A stretch of DNA of 64,000 bases from Tieghemostelium lacteum (GCA_001606155.1 LODT01000051.1:124001-188000); one strand, 5' to 3'; positions 43,180-56,722 are shown, counted from the first letter of the stretch. Notes: generated from the letters alone by a model not told the origin. Numbers and translations are program-made.

Positions 43180-46100
43180 TTATATTTTTTCAGTATCACT
43201 ATCTGGAGATAATTTAAGTAAAATTCTCTTATTATAATCAGTGATGGATTGAGATAAGGTTTGATCAGAGAGTGATGCAATGTATTCTTCTAAAACAGCG
43301 GAATCTTTAAAAATTTGGAGAGAGTGTACAAGATTTCTTTCGGCAGCCAATTTAAGTGGTAAATTGGTTCTTTCTTTGAGTCTATTCATTGTTGGTGGTA
43401 CTATAGAAGTGAGATATTGTTTAGACAGTGCTGGATGTTTCTTTGAGAATCTTTTGATAATTTGTAGTGATGTAATGGCAACGGATGAACTTTGATCTTG
43501 AATCAAATGACATAATGATGGAATGAGTTCTTTAGAATACTGATTTACAGCTGTGGTATTGAGTATAGCCTCTGCTAAATAAGCTGAAGATTCTCTGATT
43601 GGACCTTTATCATCTTTACAATCTGCTTGAACAATTTGGATAATTACTGGAATATGTGGACTTTGTTGTTGAATTAATTGTTCACCACTGGATTTGAAAA
43701 CTTCACCTAATGCCAATGATTTACCATATCTAGACAACACAGATTGTGATGGAGAAATCAAATGATTCTTAATGAACTGGTTGAGATCTTGTTGATTGAA
43801 ACATTTTGAAGAGGCACCAATAACTTGTGCAACTAGGAATCTTTGTTCATCAGATGGTTGGTAAAGGAAATCAATTATTGCATTAATAGCCTTATCGAGA
43901 TTAGCTTGATCAATCTTTGGTTTCTTATCAAAGATGGATTGGAGAGCTCTTAATTTAGCTTCTTGACTTACTGAATCAGCAGTTGCAATACCTGTAATTA
44001 ATGAATTTACCAATTGATCTACACTGGTACTTAAAGTCATTAAAAGACCCAAAGCAGTAGCAGCATTGTTTCTGACGAGTTTATGTGGATCTGAGAGTGC
44101 CTTGATGAAAGTTGGTTGCAATTGGTGAAGGAAAATCTTCATTGACAATGGACATTTTTGAATGAGTAATGACAAGGTTTGAAGGATTGCTGATTTTACA
44201 TTCCATGGGAACTTATCACCAATGACCAAAATCAAAGGACCTGTAATTTGCATGACGAATGGTTTTAATCCATCAGCTGTTGTATAGGTGATACATGTGA
44301 ATAAGGTAGTGGTTGCAAGTTCTCTTTGATCAGAGGTACCATACATTAAACCGTTGATTAAAATTGGTAAAACGGATGCTAAACCTTTTGGTATACAGAA
44401 TCCTGGGACTAGAACAGGTTCTGATGATCCTGAAATGGAATTAACCTCATTAACAAGTGCTTGAATACCTTGATGAACTGCGGAGAGATAAGAAAGATTT
44501 TCTTTCTTTACTGATTTGGTAATAGATGCCAAAGCAAGGTTAGAAGCAACTTGTACACTAGTTTCAGGGTCAGTGAACAATGCCAGTAATGAGACAACCA
44601 TAGTTTCAATATGATCTTCAAAACCAGTTGTAGTATTACTGCTTGCAAATTCACCAATTAATTCACATGCTCCTAAACGAATATTTGGAAGACGTACTTC
44701 AGTTTGTTCCATGAGTAATGGAATTAAGATTTCAAGACCTTCCTCAGACTTAACTGATTTACAAATTTGAATTGCACTTTCTTTGATATCTTTGCAACAG
44801 GTTTGATCTTGAGTATTGTCAGTGAAGGATTGGATCATGGTTGGAATGATGGTAGTAAGATGATTGTAAAGACCTTCACCAGCATCACCTGCCAAGGAAG
44901 CTAGAGCCTTGACATTGGATGAAGAGATAGGTTTAGCAAGTAACTTGGGTACTAATACTGGAAGCACAACTGAAGATTTAACTAAGATAATTTGTCTAAT
45001 ACCATCCAAAGCATAGGCAGATTGTTTGTTTTGTCCATCGAGAAGTTGAATGAGATTTGGTAAGATTTCATTACTGGCTTTGCTACCAAAGGAAGAGTAT
45101 AAATGGTCAAAGGCTTTTGCAGCAGCTTCACGAACATCAATTAAAGGATCATAAAGAGCCTTACTGATACAATTGACAACTGAAGAGAGGAATGGTAAGA
45201 GATAAGTTCTGGCAGATGAAATAACTTCGCTGAGACCAATACAAACACCTTGTCTAGTTTCTTCTTCGGTACTGTTGAGGCCTTTTTCGAGGATTGGTAA
45301 GATTTCAGGAAGGATTCTATCAGTAAGTTTAGATACAATATCACCAAGAGCTCTAGCGGAGACTTGTCTCTTTTCAAAATTGGAACTACCAATGCTGGCA
45401 ATGATCATTTCAACAAGAGATGGAAGTATCTCTCTTAAAGTCTTTGGAGTATTGTTTACAATGAATTTCCAGATTAATAGAACCCTTTGACGAACTTGAG
45501 AATTGTTATCAAATCTCATCATGTACATTGAAGATAAGATTCTATCAAGTCTTTCTTTACCTAGTAACTTGTAAATCTTTGCATTTGTCTCCTGAGTTGA
45601 TTCCTCTTCATCTGAAGAGTCATCCTCAGTTTGAGCTTTAATATCATCAGTGTTGGTATTGTTACTGTCATTTTCATTTACAGAGTGACCTGCAAGTCTA
45701 AAGAGCAAATCACCAAATAGTTGAACAGTTGACAAACGTATTCTCCAATTTTCATGGAACAATACCTTCTCAAGAGATGGTACAATAACTTCAATACCAG
45801 TGACTGCAAATCTATTTACAATAGATTGGCCACATCTCATACAAACTTCACGAACTGGATCTGAATCATCAGCTAAGCCTTTCAATACCTGTGGTAATAC
45901 TTTTGGTAGGTATGGAAGGAACTGGTCACCTAGAGAAATAGGAGTAAAAATGAAAACTGACATTATACCTTCTCTTACATGTGCTCTTGGTGAATTTGCC
46001 ATTGTCAAGAACTCTTGTAACAGTGAATGGAATCTTGAAATATCCAATGCAGAAAGTACTTCAGAAAGACCTTGAGCAGCACCAGATCTCTCAACAGCAC

Positions 46101-49100
46101 CTTGATCTGATTTTACAGTTTCCAATAACCATGGAATAAGTGTTGTAAAGTTATCTTCACCAATACCTTTAACTAGTAAACCTATAGCACGAGAACAAAT
46201 AGCTCTAACCTCTGGAATCTGATCCAAGAGGACATTCTTCATTACTGGCATTATAGAGTTTATATAAGGAATAAGTTCTTTAGGTTCAGTTAATGAACAG
46301 AGATTACCTATAATCTGACAAGACATTTTCTTGAGTTCTGAAGAACGTTCTTTGAGAGTTCTTTCGAGAATTGGCATAACAAGTGACAACGAAGCTGGAT
46401 CAATAGTGTGAACATAATTGGTATTTAGAAGATTTTCAAGAAGTTCTTTACTGTAGATTTCTGGGTCGTCGTAGGTTTTTAAGAGTAATGGAACGTGAAT
46501 TTGAATTTCTGGATTTCTAATGACAGAACCAATATGTGATAGAGCTTCTTTGGCAGCTTCTTGTACTTTAGTATGTGTATCGTTGAGTACGTAGGTTAGT
46601 TTAGGTACAATAGTTGGCAAACATGTTGACAATTGTTTTGGAGCACAAAATGCCATGGCACCTAAGAGCTCAATGGAACCTTCTTTGGTTCTCCATTGAC
46701 GATCATCAAGTGCTTTTAATAAGGCAGGTAAGACAATCTTTACACCGTGACCTGACAATTGAGACATGATAGCTCTGGCAGCTTTAGAACAAGCTTGACG
46801 AACATCAGCATTATTATCACCAAAACATACAAGTAGTTTTGGAAGAATTTGAATGACATATGGTTCGAAAACCCTACCTAGAACATTACAAAGACATTCA
46901 AAAGCAAAAAGAGCACCTTGTCTTGCAAATGCATGTTTCTTATCCTCAACATATCCTTGAAGGATGTTAAGAATATCGTAGTTCTTTAGAGATGATATAC
47001 CTAAACCTTTAACAGTACCAGCGAGACCAAAAGCAGCTCCACGTCTATCAGAGAAATCAGTACCCATTTTAAGTTTTTGTAAGAGAATTGGAACCAATCT
47101 CTCACCTTGTGATTTAAATGTTGGAATCAATTGAGTTAAACATTTGGCAACTGATTCTTGAACATATCTAGATGGGAACGATAAAGTATCTACAAGCTTA
47201 TCAATGAGAACTGGTAGTTTTGGATTGGTAGCTTGCATATGTTTAGCAAGAGTTCCCATAAAGATTGCAACATTTGCACGAATGGTATCTTCAGCACCAG
47301 TTTCATCATCGGGTCTTTGAAGGAAAGTCTCAAAGATTGTCAATAGCTCTTGAGAGAATTGTTTTCCTTGATCTGAGATGATGTTCATACCGGTGGTAAT
47401 GAATTCTTGTACTACATCCTCACGTGGATCAAATAGACCATTGTGAATAATCCATTCAAAGAGCAATGTCATCAATGATGCATCACTGCTAATACTGTTT
47501 CCAAGACCTGATAATGCAGTAGCAATCGATAGTCTTTGAAGTGTTAATGCTGGAGTATCTTTAATCTCATCTGGGAATGCAACTTGGTATCTTTCAAACA
47601 ACTGTTCTAAAACGGTCTTTGTATGAGCTGGATACAAAGATGCAACTGATTTCAAAGCCAATGCATTGATTTTTCTAACATCTGAATGTTGATTAAATGT
47701 AGATTGTCTAAGACACTGTAGGTAAGAGTCCTCTGGAAGATCTTTCTGATTGGTACCCAACCAGATCTTTTCAGCTAATGCTGATGTGGTAGTCTCAGTA
47801 TCAAATCTAACAAACCATAGATTACCTTGATATCTATCCTCCCATTGGAAATCTGGTGCATATATTGCTGGAATCTTTTCAATAGCTTGTAAACATATAC
47901 TTCTAACCTGGTGATGTGAGCTAATTAGTCCATCCATAAGTTCAGAGATATCGGAAATCTCAACACCATTAATCAGTTGGAATATGGTGTTTCTGGCGAT
48001 AGTCTCTAAACGAGTGCTACTAGATACCACAACAATCAAAGAAGCAATCATAGAGCCTCTTGGATATGGTTGAGTCTGATTAGTGTGTTGAGCAATAACA
48101 TCCATAGCCATCTCTTGTAAAGTGAATGAAATAGACTTCTCTAAAGAATTCTTTAGAATAGGCCAGAAATAGTTTAGTGTAAATCCATTAAATGGACCAT
48201 TCTTATTAACACTATCTCTTAGTTGATTTAGAATTCTTTGAGTTGCAGAGAGAATCTGAATATCTGACATGTCAGAGGTATAAAAGATATTCTTTACAAT
48301 ATTCAAATAGAATCCACAGAAACCTCTGTCCAAACGTGATTTGGATGGAATGAGTAATGATAATCTCTCGTAGATCTTATAGGATTGTTGACTTGTAATA
48401 TCATTCTTTAGTAACAAGAAGAGTGATTGGATTACAGGAGACATGAATTCACCTAAAAACTGTGGGTTAGAACCAACCATTTTCTCAACAGTCTCCATGG
48501 ACAATGTGAGCAATCTAATTGCATCATTGATATCCTTTCTAATAGCTTGTTGAGTTTGCAATTGTTTCTGTCTTTCTTTTTCTTCCTTTTCAGCTTCACC
48601 AGACTCTTTTCTCTTTTTCTCTTCCTGACGTTTCTTAATCTCTTCCTCTCTTTGTTCTTCAGCAGTCTTCTTTTTTGGCTGTTTCTTGTCGGTTTTGTTT
48701 TGTATGACTTGGTCTTTCTTCTCTTGGAATATCTGGTCTTGAGGTGTATTATAGATTGCCCATTGCAAAGAAGTAAACTGTGAGATTGGTTGTAGAGATA
48801 GCGATCTACTGAGATTATAAACAATCTGTTCAATCAGTGAAGGTACTTGGAAACGAATTAATTGGCAAACACTCTTTTGGAAGGCAATTTGAAGATCCTG
48901 GTTATTCCTATTCAACAAACCTTGTTGATAGAGATATTGCACAATTTGTTGACTGTGTTTTTGGAGAATAGTTTCACTCTTTTGTTGTATTCTTGACATG
49001 CATCCCTTCCAATTACAACTGTCACTCAATAGTGGGTGACTGCTATACAGAGCCAAAGCAGGATAATGGTCAGCAGAGAGGTTCTTTGATAAGATACCCT

Positions 49101-51130
49101 TGAATACCTTGGAAGTGTATGAAAAAGCTTCTTTATTACTCTCTTTTGCCTGTTGATTGAGAATCTGAATTAACTCTACAAACAGTAAATCACTCAATTT
49201 CTCATTGGATTCGTGAAGTTTTTGTACTTTTGGACAAACATCTTTACGAACTTGCCAATGGCTGTGACAGAGTAAAGTTACAACTGAACTGTATATAGAT
49301 CTATCAGACTGTTTCAAAGATGGGAATTGTTTCTGACACTGAATCAAATCAACCAGTAAATCAATTACCTTATCCTTTTTGGAAGATCTCAACAGGTACC
49401 CAGTTTGGTGAATAAAACTACTTTGACTGTACAATAACTGACTGTTGGTCTTATCCGATAACATCTTTGCAGAGAACATTGGTGTCAGAGATAGATTGAG
49501 AATAAACTGTAGACTTGCACTTGCAACTGCTGTATCACAAGTCTTTGGATTCTTTATATTCTTCAACTGGTTATTAATAGTCTCGGTAAACTGATTCAAC
49601 TGTTGTAACTTCTTTTCATTATTACCACCCAAAGACCATGATAAAGATCTAACTGTTTGTGCTTTAACTGCATCTTCATCTGATTTCAAACTGTTTTGAA
49701 CCAACTTTATCATAGCATCACTCAAAATATCAATATATTTCATATAATTACCAAGTACTTTAAATCCAACTATTCTATTATTCTTATTAACTATATATCT
49801 AATATTAATATTCATATATCTATAAAATAAGATTTATAAAATTATACATACACTCTTTTTCTAAATAGGTAGTTACTGAATTGCATATGGATTTTGAAAT
49901 TGATTTATCATCGGATTGATCAATCAAATGTCTAAATGAGTTTATAGCTGATAGAATATTTAGTTTTTGTGGTTGAGATCCAGGTCCTGTAAGTGGCTTC
50001 AAAAGATCATCATTGATGATGGCTATGGAGAGTTTAGGATCCTTGATCTTTTTAGAGAGTATATTGAAAACTTTTTTAATTTGTGCACGTGGGATGGTAG
50101 TTGATGTGAATGTTGGTGTGATAAGTGGCATTAATTGACTTTTGATTAGACTATCCAAATCAAATCTGACATTATCCAATATCAAAACGAGTATGTGGAA
50201 TATCTGATCTTGAGATCTCTTAATGAGTCTACTAATGGTTGGTATTAGGTGTTTTTCAAAGTCATCTACTTGTAAACTGTGGAATAGTGACTGAAATTGT
50301 TGATGAATTTCAATTGCCAATGGTGTGCTAGATGATAATACCACTTTATTATAGAAATTGACCAAAGTCTCTCTATGGCTGTCAATCAATTTCATACTTG
50401 ACATATAATTTATTAAAAATACTATAATATTCAATGATTCATTACCTTTAATTTGATTTAAATAGATTTCAAAAATATCTTTATTCTATAATTAAAAAAA
50501 AATAAAATTAGTGTGAGTGGTGTATGTGGGGGTGGGATTTTAAATATATTAGATACATACCTTCAAGATTAAATTAAAATCCAATTGATTATTCTCTAAT
50601 TGTTTCAATGGAAGATCTTGAGCCAGTTGATTTTGTAATCGAATGAGGTTTGTGAGGAGTTCGGGATTCGATTGAAAGATGCTAAGATTATTAGACAGTA
50701 TAATGGTAAGCCATGATACCAAGATATTCTGTGGAAGATATTTAAGTTTTCTGTTGGGTACCATTTGTTTAGCCTGTCTGTTTATCATTACAATGAGATA
50801 TTTTACAGCTGTGGTCTTAAAATTCAGAGATTCATTCGAACTGATGGATTGAATAAACTTGCTAAACGATTCCACAATCAAATGTACACTATCAGAGTTT
50901 GTGTAGACTTTAAATATCTGAAAATAGAAATCTACCAGTGTCTGATAGACTGCTAGATTCTCTTGATCAAATATCGAGTTCATTACAATCTCATTGATTT
51001 GTGAGAATGCTTGTTTTCTATCTGAAAGTGATGCATTGAGTTGTCTTTCAATATCAATCAATTGTTGATTGAATTGGTCACCATGTGATTCCTGTTGTTG
51101 TTGTTGAGTTGTATCTATTTCGTTACTCAT
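43180..51130 (-). CDS. gcn1: GCN1, eIF2-alpha kinase activator (HEAT-repeat translational regulator)
   Basis: Three exons (50561..51130, 49854..50485, 43180..49819) encode about 2613 residues, the size of GCN1 in yeast and other eukaryotes. It senses collided or amino-acid-starved ribosomes with GCN20 and activates GCN2 to phosphorylate eIF2-alpha. Nearly the whole protein is HEAT repeats. The EF3-like core is clear at about 1320-1540: DRRGAAFGLAGTVKGLG, ARQGALFAFECLCNVLG and DDRQWRTKEGSIELLGAMAF. A Lys/Glu/Gln coiled stretch (KKKTAEEQREEEIKKRQEEK) lies near 770-800. In the exon 2/3 junction the donor GTGTATGT must be cut at its first GT, as the second would lead to a stop. An acidic insert (DDSSDEEEST) is at about 1800. 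Confidence 0.95.
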
Positions 51131-51991
51131 TTTCTATTTTTCTTTTCTTTTTTTAAATTTCCTTGAAACTACTATAGACAAAGTGTTTAATATGATTAAA
51201 TAAAAACCTGGGTCTAAGTAAATAACATATATTCAAAAAAAGGATGTGTAAACAAATTGAATTTGAGGGATAGAGAGTAATCTTTGAAAAAGAAGGATTT
51301 GAACAAAAAAAATTTTTTTTAAAAATACACGGTGAAGCTTTATGTCGAAAAAAAGTTCACACCTCTTTTTAAAACGATGTATTATTTATCATTAAATTTT
51401 TACTCAATATTCCTTTTTTTCATATATTTTGCGATCATTTCAAGAATTCTTTCTTCTCATTTACTTGAAACCTTTTCATTCTCAATACAACAAATCAATT
51501 AGTAATAACGTTCCTTCTAATCCCGTCTCCAAATTTCTTTTTCTATTTTTTTTTTGATTTTCATGCATTTTTCTCAAATTTCAAATCTGTGGAAATTACT
51601 ATTATTAATGTAATTATTGAATAACACTAAGGAAATTTCTAGATTTGTATAATTACCTATTATCAATGAAATTTAGACTTGACCTATTTCACAAATTGAC
51701 ATTTAACAATTTTGATAACAAATTATATTGTCAAAGTCATTTCAAGTCACATTTAGAAAAATAATAAAATTTAAATTGAATTTTTTTAATAAGTTAATTA
51801 AAGTGGTGTCCAAGTATACTATTAATTTATTAATAAATAAAATAGATATATTTCATTTAAAATTCGCAATTTAAAACTAACTTAGGAAATAAACGTTTGT
51901 GAGTGCAAACAATGAAAAAAAAATTTTTTTTTTTTTTGGATAAGTTGTTAAGTTATTTTTTTAAGTTTTTACAATTAATATTAGATTAGAT
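51131..51991. promoter_or_regulatory. Divergent intergenic region between gcn1 and alaS
   Basis: 861 AT-rich bases between two divergently transcribed translation genes. An A9T14 run at 51915..51937 sits just upstream of the alaS ATG, and T-rich DNA precedes the gcn1 ATG. No conserved exon, RNA gene or TATA-initiator pair was singled out. Joint amino-acid-response control would be plausible but nothing in the sequence shows it. Confidence 0.4.
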
Positions 51992-54856
51992 ATGGATTGT
52001 AATAAAGTTAGACAAACATTTATTGACTTTTTTAAAGATAAATGTAATCATACATTTGTACCTTCATCATCATGTATTCCACATGAAGATCCAACATTGC
52101 TATTTGCAAATGCTGGTATGAATCAGTTCAAACCAATCTTTTTAGGACAAGTAAACCCAAAATCAGAACAAGCTAAACTAGAGAGAGCAGTAAACAGTCA
52201 AAAATGTATCAGAGCAGGTGGTAAACACAATGATCTTGATGATGTCGGTAAAGATACCTACCACCACACCTTCTTTGAGATGCTTGGTAACTGGTCATTC
52301 AGTAACTATTTCAAAAAGGAAGCCATTACATGGGCTTGGGAACTGTTGACTGAGGTCTATAAACTGGATAAAGAGCGTCTCTATGTTACCTACTTTAGAG
52401 GTGACCCTTCAAAGAATCTTGAAGAGGACACTGAAGCCAAGAATCTGTGGTTACAGTTCTTGCCAGCAGAGAGGGTTCTACCATTTGGTATGAAGGAGAA
52501 CTTTTGGGAGATGGGTGACCAAGGTCCCTGTGGTCCATGTTCAGAGATTCACTATGATAAAATACCTGGAAGAAACGGTGCACCATTTGTAAATGCAGAT
52601 GATCCAACTCTTATTGAGATTTGGAATTTGGTGTTTATTCAATTCAATAGAGAGGCTGATAAGTCTTTAAGACCACTACCAAACAAGCATGTTGATACTG
52701 GTATGGGTTTGGAACGTTTGACTAGTATCATTCAAAAGGTACCTACCAATTATGATACCGATATTTTCGCACCAATTTTCAAAGCTATTCAAGAAGTTAC
52801 TGGATATCCACATGCATATGGTGGAAAAGTAGGTAAAGACGATCCTGATCAAGTTGATATGGCCTATCGTGTCATTGGTGATCATATCCGTACATTGACA
52901 TTTTCAATTTCTGATGGTGCAGTTCCCGATGTAGATGGCAGAGGTCAAGTTCTTCGTAGAATTCTTCGTAGAGCCGTTCGTTACGGTAAACAAAAACTCA
53001 ATGCTCCATCTGGATTCTTTACTAAACTCGTTGATGTTGTAATTGATAACTTTGGTGGATTCTACCCAGAATTGAGACGTAAACCAGACCACATTAAATT
53101 TGTCTTACAAAGAGAAGAAGAGATTTTCAATAAGACTTTGGAGAGAGGTATCATTGAATTTGAAAAGATTGTAAAGAATCTCAATGGATCTACAGTTATC
53201 CCAGGTCAATCTGCTCATTATTTGTCTAGTCGTTACGGTTTCCCAATTGATTTAACCACTTTAATGGCAGCTGAAAAATCATTGACTGTAGATACTGCAG
53301 AATGTGAAAGAATCGCTGAAAAGGAAGCTGAATACAATAGACAAAGACAGAAACAAAAGAAGTCTTCTATGGTATTAGGTGCAGAGGCTGTATCCATTCT
53401 CAATGGTAAGAAAATTCCACATACTGACGACAGTCATAAATATGAACAAAAGGAGATTAAATCCACTGTACGTGCCATTTGGAATAATTCAACATTTTTA
53501 GAATCAATCACCAAGAAGGACAATGAAAAAGATCTTATTGGGTTGGTATTGGAGGCTACAAATTTCTATCCAGAACAAGGTGGTCAAATATTTGATATTG
53601 GTAAGATCTCTCTAGAGGGTAATGACAAGACTGCCTTTGAAGTCACAGATTGTAAGGAATTTGGTGGTTTTGTAATTCACATTGGTTACATTTCTTATGA
53701 ATGTGAAAAAATTAGTGTTGGTGACAGTGTAGATTTGACAGTTGACTACACAAGACGTGCTCCAATTATGAGTAATCACACTAGTACTCATATGCTTAAT
53801 TATGCAATTAAATCCGTTCTAGGTGAATTCATTGAACAACGTGGTTCCTTAGTCGATGAAAGTCGTTTGAGATTTGATTTCTCTCATAATAAACAAGTTA
53901 CTGTTCAAGAGCTTGCAAAGATTGAAGAGATTGTAAATAACTTGATTCGTCAACAACTCACTGTTTATGCTAAAGAGGTACCTTTGGAAGGTGCCAAGAA
54001 GATCAATGGTCTCAGAGCTGTTTTTGGTGAGAAGTATCCAGACCCTGTCAGAGTAATCTCTATCGGTAAGGATATTGATGAAATTCTCAAGAACCCAGAA
54101 AACCCAGAATGGCACAAGTATTCTATTGAGTTTTGTGGTGGTACACATTTGACTAACACCAAACAAGCTGAAGCATTCACTATTGTAACTGAAGAGGGTG
54201 TTGCTGCTGGTATTAGAAGAATTGTTGCTGTTACTGGTACCGATGCCAACGATGTCTATGAAAGAAACCAATCAATGACAAAGAAGTTCAATGATGCTCT
54301 AACCATTAACAATGGTACTGATTTGAATAGTGAAATTAAAACACTCAAAGAATCACTCACCTCCAATATCATCTCAACTACAACTAAAGATCAATTGAAT
54401 CAAACTCTCAACAACTTGGAACAACTCTCCAAGAAATTCGCAAAAGATTTAGTATTAAATCAAACCAAAGAATCTGACTCCTTTGTAGAGTCTCTCACAA
54501 AGACATTGGAATCTAAACCACAATATCTCGTAGAAAAGGTTAATTTAGCATCCAACACTACTTTGATTACTGAAACTATTAAAAAGATTCAAGCCATCTC
54601 TCCATTGACCTCTGTCATGTTACTGAGTCCAGATGAAGAGAAATCCAAAGTTACCATTCTTACCAACGTTTCAAAATCTGAACTTGCTCAAAAAGGTCTA
54701 AAGGCTAATGAATGGGCAAAGGTTGTTGTTGAACTCCTCGGAGGTAAAGGTGGTGGTAGACCAGATGTTGCTCAAGCTGTTGGTTCCAAATTAGAATTAT
54801 TAGATCAAGCTCTCCAACTAGGTAAATCCTATGTTGAAAACATTTCCAAACAATAA
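51992..54856 (+). CDS. alaS: Alanyl-tRNA synthetase
   Basis: Single exon of 954 residues. It charges tRNA-Ala and edits mischarged Ser/Gly. The class II catalytic core starts at VRQTFIDFFKDKCNHTFVPS with motif 1 around LLFANAGMNQFKPIFLG. Motif 2 is TFFEMLGNWSFSNYFK (about 91-106), then GPCGPCSEIHYD, and motif 3 is GRGQVLRRILRRAVRYG (about 314-330). The editing domain has the zinc residues HTSTH (about 596) and CGGTH (about 714). The C-terminal DHHA1-type C-Ala domain ends with GGKGGGRPDVAQAVG (about 922). There is no N-terminal extension, so this is the cytosolic form; a mitochondrial isoform from an upstream start is not evident. The length matches eukaryotic cytosolic enzymes (about 960). 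Confidence 0.97.
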   Translation: MDCNKVRQTFIDFFKDKCNHTFVPSSSCIPHEDPTLLFANAGMNQFKPIFLGQVNPKSEQAKLERAVNSQKCIRAGGKHNDLDDVGKDTYHHTFFEMLGNWSFSNYFKKEAITWAWELLTEVYKLDKERLYVTYFRGDPSKNLEEDTEAKNLWLQFLPAERVLPFGMKENFWEMGDQGPCGPCSEIHYDKIPGRNGAPFVNADDPTLIEIWNLVFIQFNREADKSLRPLPNKHVDTGMGLERLTSIIQKVPTNYDTDIFAPIFKAIQEVTGYPHAYGGKVGKDDPDQVDMAYRVIGDHIRTLTFSISDGAVPDVDGRGQVLRRILRRAVRYGKQKLNAPSGFFTKLVDVVIDNFGGFYPELRRKPDHIKFVLQREEEIFNKTLERGIIEFEKIVKNLNGSTVIPGQSAHYLSSRYGFPIDLTTLMAAEKSLTVDTAECERIAEKEAEYNRQRQKQKKSSMVLGAEAVSILNGKKIPHTDDSHKYEQKEIKSTVRAIWNNSTFLESITKKDNEKDLIGLVLEATNFYPEQGGQIFDIGKISLEGNDKTAFEVTDCKEFGGFVIHIGYISYECEKISVGDSVDLTVDYTRRAPIMSNHTSTHMLNYAIKSVLGEFIEQRGSLVDESRLRFDFSHNKQVTVQELAKIEEIVNNLIRQQLTVYAKEVPLEGAKKINGLRAVFGEKYPDPVRVISIGKDIDEILKNPENPEWHKYSIEFCGGTHLTNTKQAEAFTIVTEEGVAAGIRRIVAVTGTDANDVYERNQSMTKKFNDALTINNGTDLNSEIKTLKESLTSNIISTTTKDQLNQTLNNLEQLSKKFAKDLVLNQTKESDSFVESLTKTLESKPQYLVEKVNLASNTTLITETIKKIQAISPLTSVMLLSPDEEKSKVTILTNVSKSELAQKGLKANEWAKVVVELLGGKGGGRPDVAQAVGSKLELLDQALQLGKSYVENISKQ

Positions 54857-55243
54857 TAAAAATATAATTTAAATTACTACTAAAACAATTTAAAACAATT
54901 GATTTTTTAATATATTTTTTGTATGGATATAATATAATTGAGCTACATAGCTTAATATCAAAATCTATTTAATATTAAAAAGATATTTTTTATTTTATTA
55001 TTTTCAACTAAAAAATTTAATTTTACACTTTTATACCTCTTCGAATTTTTTAAATCTCTAATATCTATAAAAGTAAATTTTTCAAGATATTTTTTTTTTT
55101 TAAATTATTTAAATTTTTAAAAATAATCATATTTGCCGTTAATAGAGTCTAAAGTAATTTTTTTTTTAAATCGTCCAATAGTTTCGTTTTATATATTTAA
55201 TCCTATATTCTTATTTATTATTATTTTTAAAAATTTACACAAT

Positions 55244-56722
55244 ATGATAGAAAATAACTATATTATAAATCCAGAGGTATATGAATATCCTCTTATTCCC
55301 TATTATATCCAATTTAAAATTTTAAAATATTTATGGAATGACAATAGTTTATCACTAAAATATAAATTATCACTGAATTGTATCAATAGAAAATATTTTC
55401 ATTTTATATCCAAATTATTTATTAGAATAAATAAACAGTATCTAGAAGACAAAGAATTTCAAAAGAAATTGGATAATACAGAATGGTTTCCTCTAAAGTA
55501 TCCAATGACATTAAAAACTATAGAGTTCCAATTCCTGGACTATTTTGTTCGTCATTTTAAAATGGATACCCTTTTGAATATTTTTAAAGATTCTCTTACT
55601 TCATTATCAATAGATCACACAACAGAAACCGAACACAATAATAATTTCAACAAAATAGTATTACCAATTGTACAATCATTACTAAAACTAAAAGAGTTTC
55701 GACTAAACACCACATTCGAAGTTGACTTTAAACCACTATTTTTCGAATTTTATAAAAATAATAATATTAATTTCACCACACTACATTTGGAAGTTGGTAT
55801 TATAAACAACCAAGATTTAGCCAATTATCTGTCTAGTAGCAATATAAAATTGGAATCGCTAAAATTATCTGGTGCACCAGGATCTAATTTATCCATGGAT
55901 TTAATTGATTTTGGAAATCTAAAGAAACTAACCCACCTGAAACTAAATAACTGTATAGTTAAAGATTCATCCAAGTTATTTGTTGGTTTATCCAAGTGTA
56001 GTTGTTTAAAGTCACTAAAGATAAAATCAGTACCTACCAATTTCCCAGATAACAATGACGAGTTTTCATACCAACAAGATAAATTCAATAGAGAGTTTAA
56101 GAAATTCTATCAGATTTTATACAAGAATCTGGTGGAGTTAGAATTGCCTTTTCTTCTAAAGGACCAAACTTTGATAGAGATGTTTTCCAATCCACAATTA
56201 GAGTCACTTGCATTTGTACCTGGATATTGTGGAGTTACTTTTAATACCTCTCTAAAAAGACTGACATTTAAACATGGATATCCATTAGAGGTTTTCAAGG
56301 AATTTGTAGTCTTTAATCTACCAAAATACCAGGAATCTATACAACATTGTTGTATACAGTCACTGAAACTCTATGAGTTGGGCGAAGAGAATGTCAGCAA
56401 TCTACTAGAATTCCTACAGAATAGTTCATTAAATTCACTGGAGTTAGAAGAGTCCATGTCATTCCAAAATATCAATTCACTTTTTGCGATAATCAATCAG
56501 AGTCACACCATTAGAAAATTAAATTTCAAAATCACCGAGAATTCACCTTCGCTATCCCTTGTAAATTATAGTCTTGACCAATTATCATCTAACCAGTATC
56601 TTCGTGCCATTAAAATCTATTTATACTATTATTTCCATGGATTCGATAAATCAAAAATCGAATCGGATACTTTTAAACTTCTAGATTGTCAAGATCACTA
56701 TTTATTATCATTTATCAAATAA
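55244..56722 (+). CDS. F-box-like/LRR family protein of dictyostelid type (492 aa)
   Basis: Single exon; the first ATG in frame is at 55244 (MIENNYIINPEVYEYPLIPY). The upstream in-frame extension has no ATG. Residues about 18-70 (LIPYYIQFKILKYLWND..) look like the degenerate F-box that starts many dictyostelid multigene-family proteins. The rest shows irregular leucine-rich repeats: LESLKLSGAPGSNLSMDL, LKKLTHLKLNNCIV, SCLKSLKIKSV, SLNSLELEESMSF, HTIRKLNFKI. No signal peptide or membrane segment. Members are thought to be substrate adaptors of SCF ligases, but that is inference. The preceding 387 bases (54857-55243) are AT-rich with nothing recognised. Confidence 0.65.
   Translation: MIENNYIINPEVYEYPLIPYYIQFKILKYLWNDNSLSLKYKLSLNCINRKYFHFISKLFIRINKQYLEDKEFQKKLDNTEWFPLKYPMTLKTIEFQFLDYFVRHFKMDTLLNIFKDSLTSLSIDHTTETEHNNNFNKIVLPIVQSLLKLKEFRLNTTFEVDFKPLFFEFYKNNNINFTTLHLEVGIINNQDLANYLSSSNIKLESLKLSGAPGSNLSMDLIDFGNLKKLTHLKLNNCIVKDSSKLFVGLSKCSCLKSLKIKSVPTNFPDNNDEFSYQQDKFNREFKKFYQILYKNLVELELPFLLKDQTLIEMFSNPQLESLAFVPGYCGVTFNTSLKRLTFKHGYPLEVFKEFVVFNLPKYQESIQHCCIQSLKLYELGEENVSNLLEFLQNSSLNSLELEESMSFQNINSLFAIINQSHTIRKLNFKITENSPSLSLVNYSLDQLSSNQYLRAIKIYLYYYFHGFDKSKIESDTFKLLDCQDHYLLSFIK

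Noticed and set aside
48453-48833. 126-codon ORF in another frame of the GCN1 gene
   Set aside because: Lys/Arg-rich translation of the Lys/Glu coiled-coil codons in the wrong frame.
53849-54271. 140-codon ORF antisense to alaS
   Set aside because: Antisense shadow of the editing and C-Ala domains, which are certain on the + strand.
55133-55243. 37-residue N-terminal extension of the F-box/LRR-like gene
   Set aside because: Begins at TTG with no ATG, in very AT-rich leader DNA; start taken as ATG 55244.
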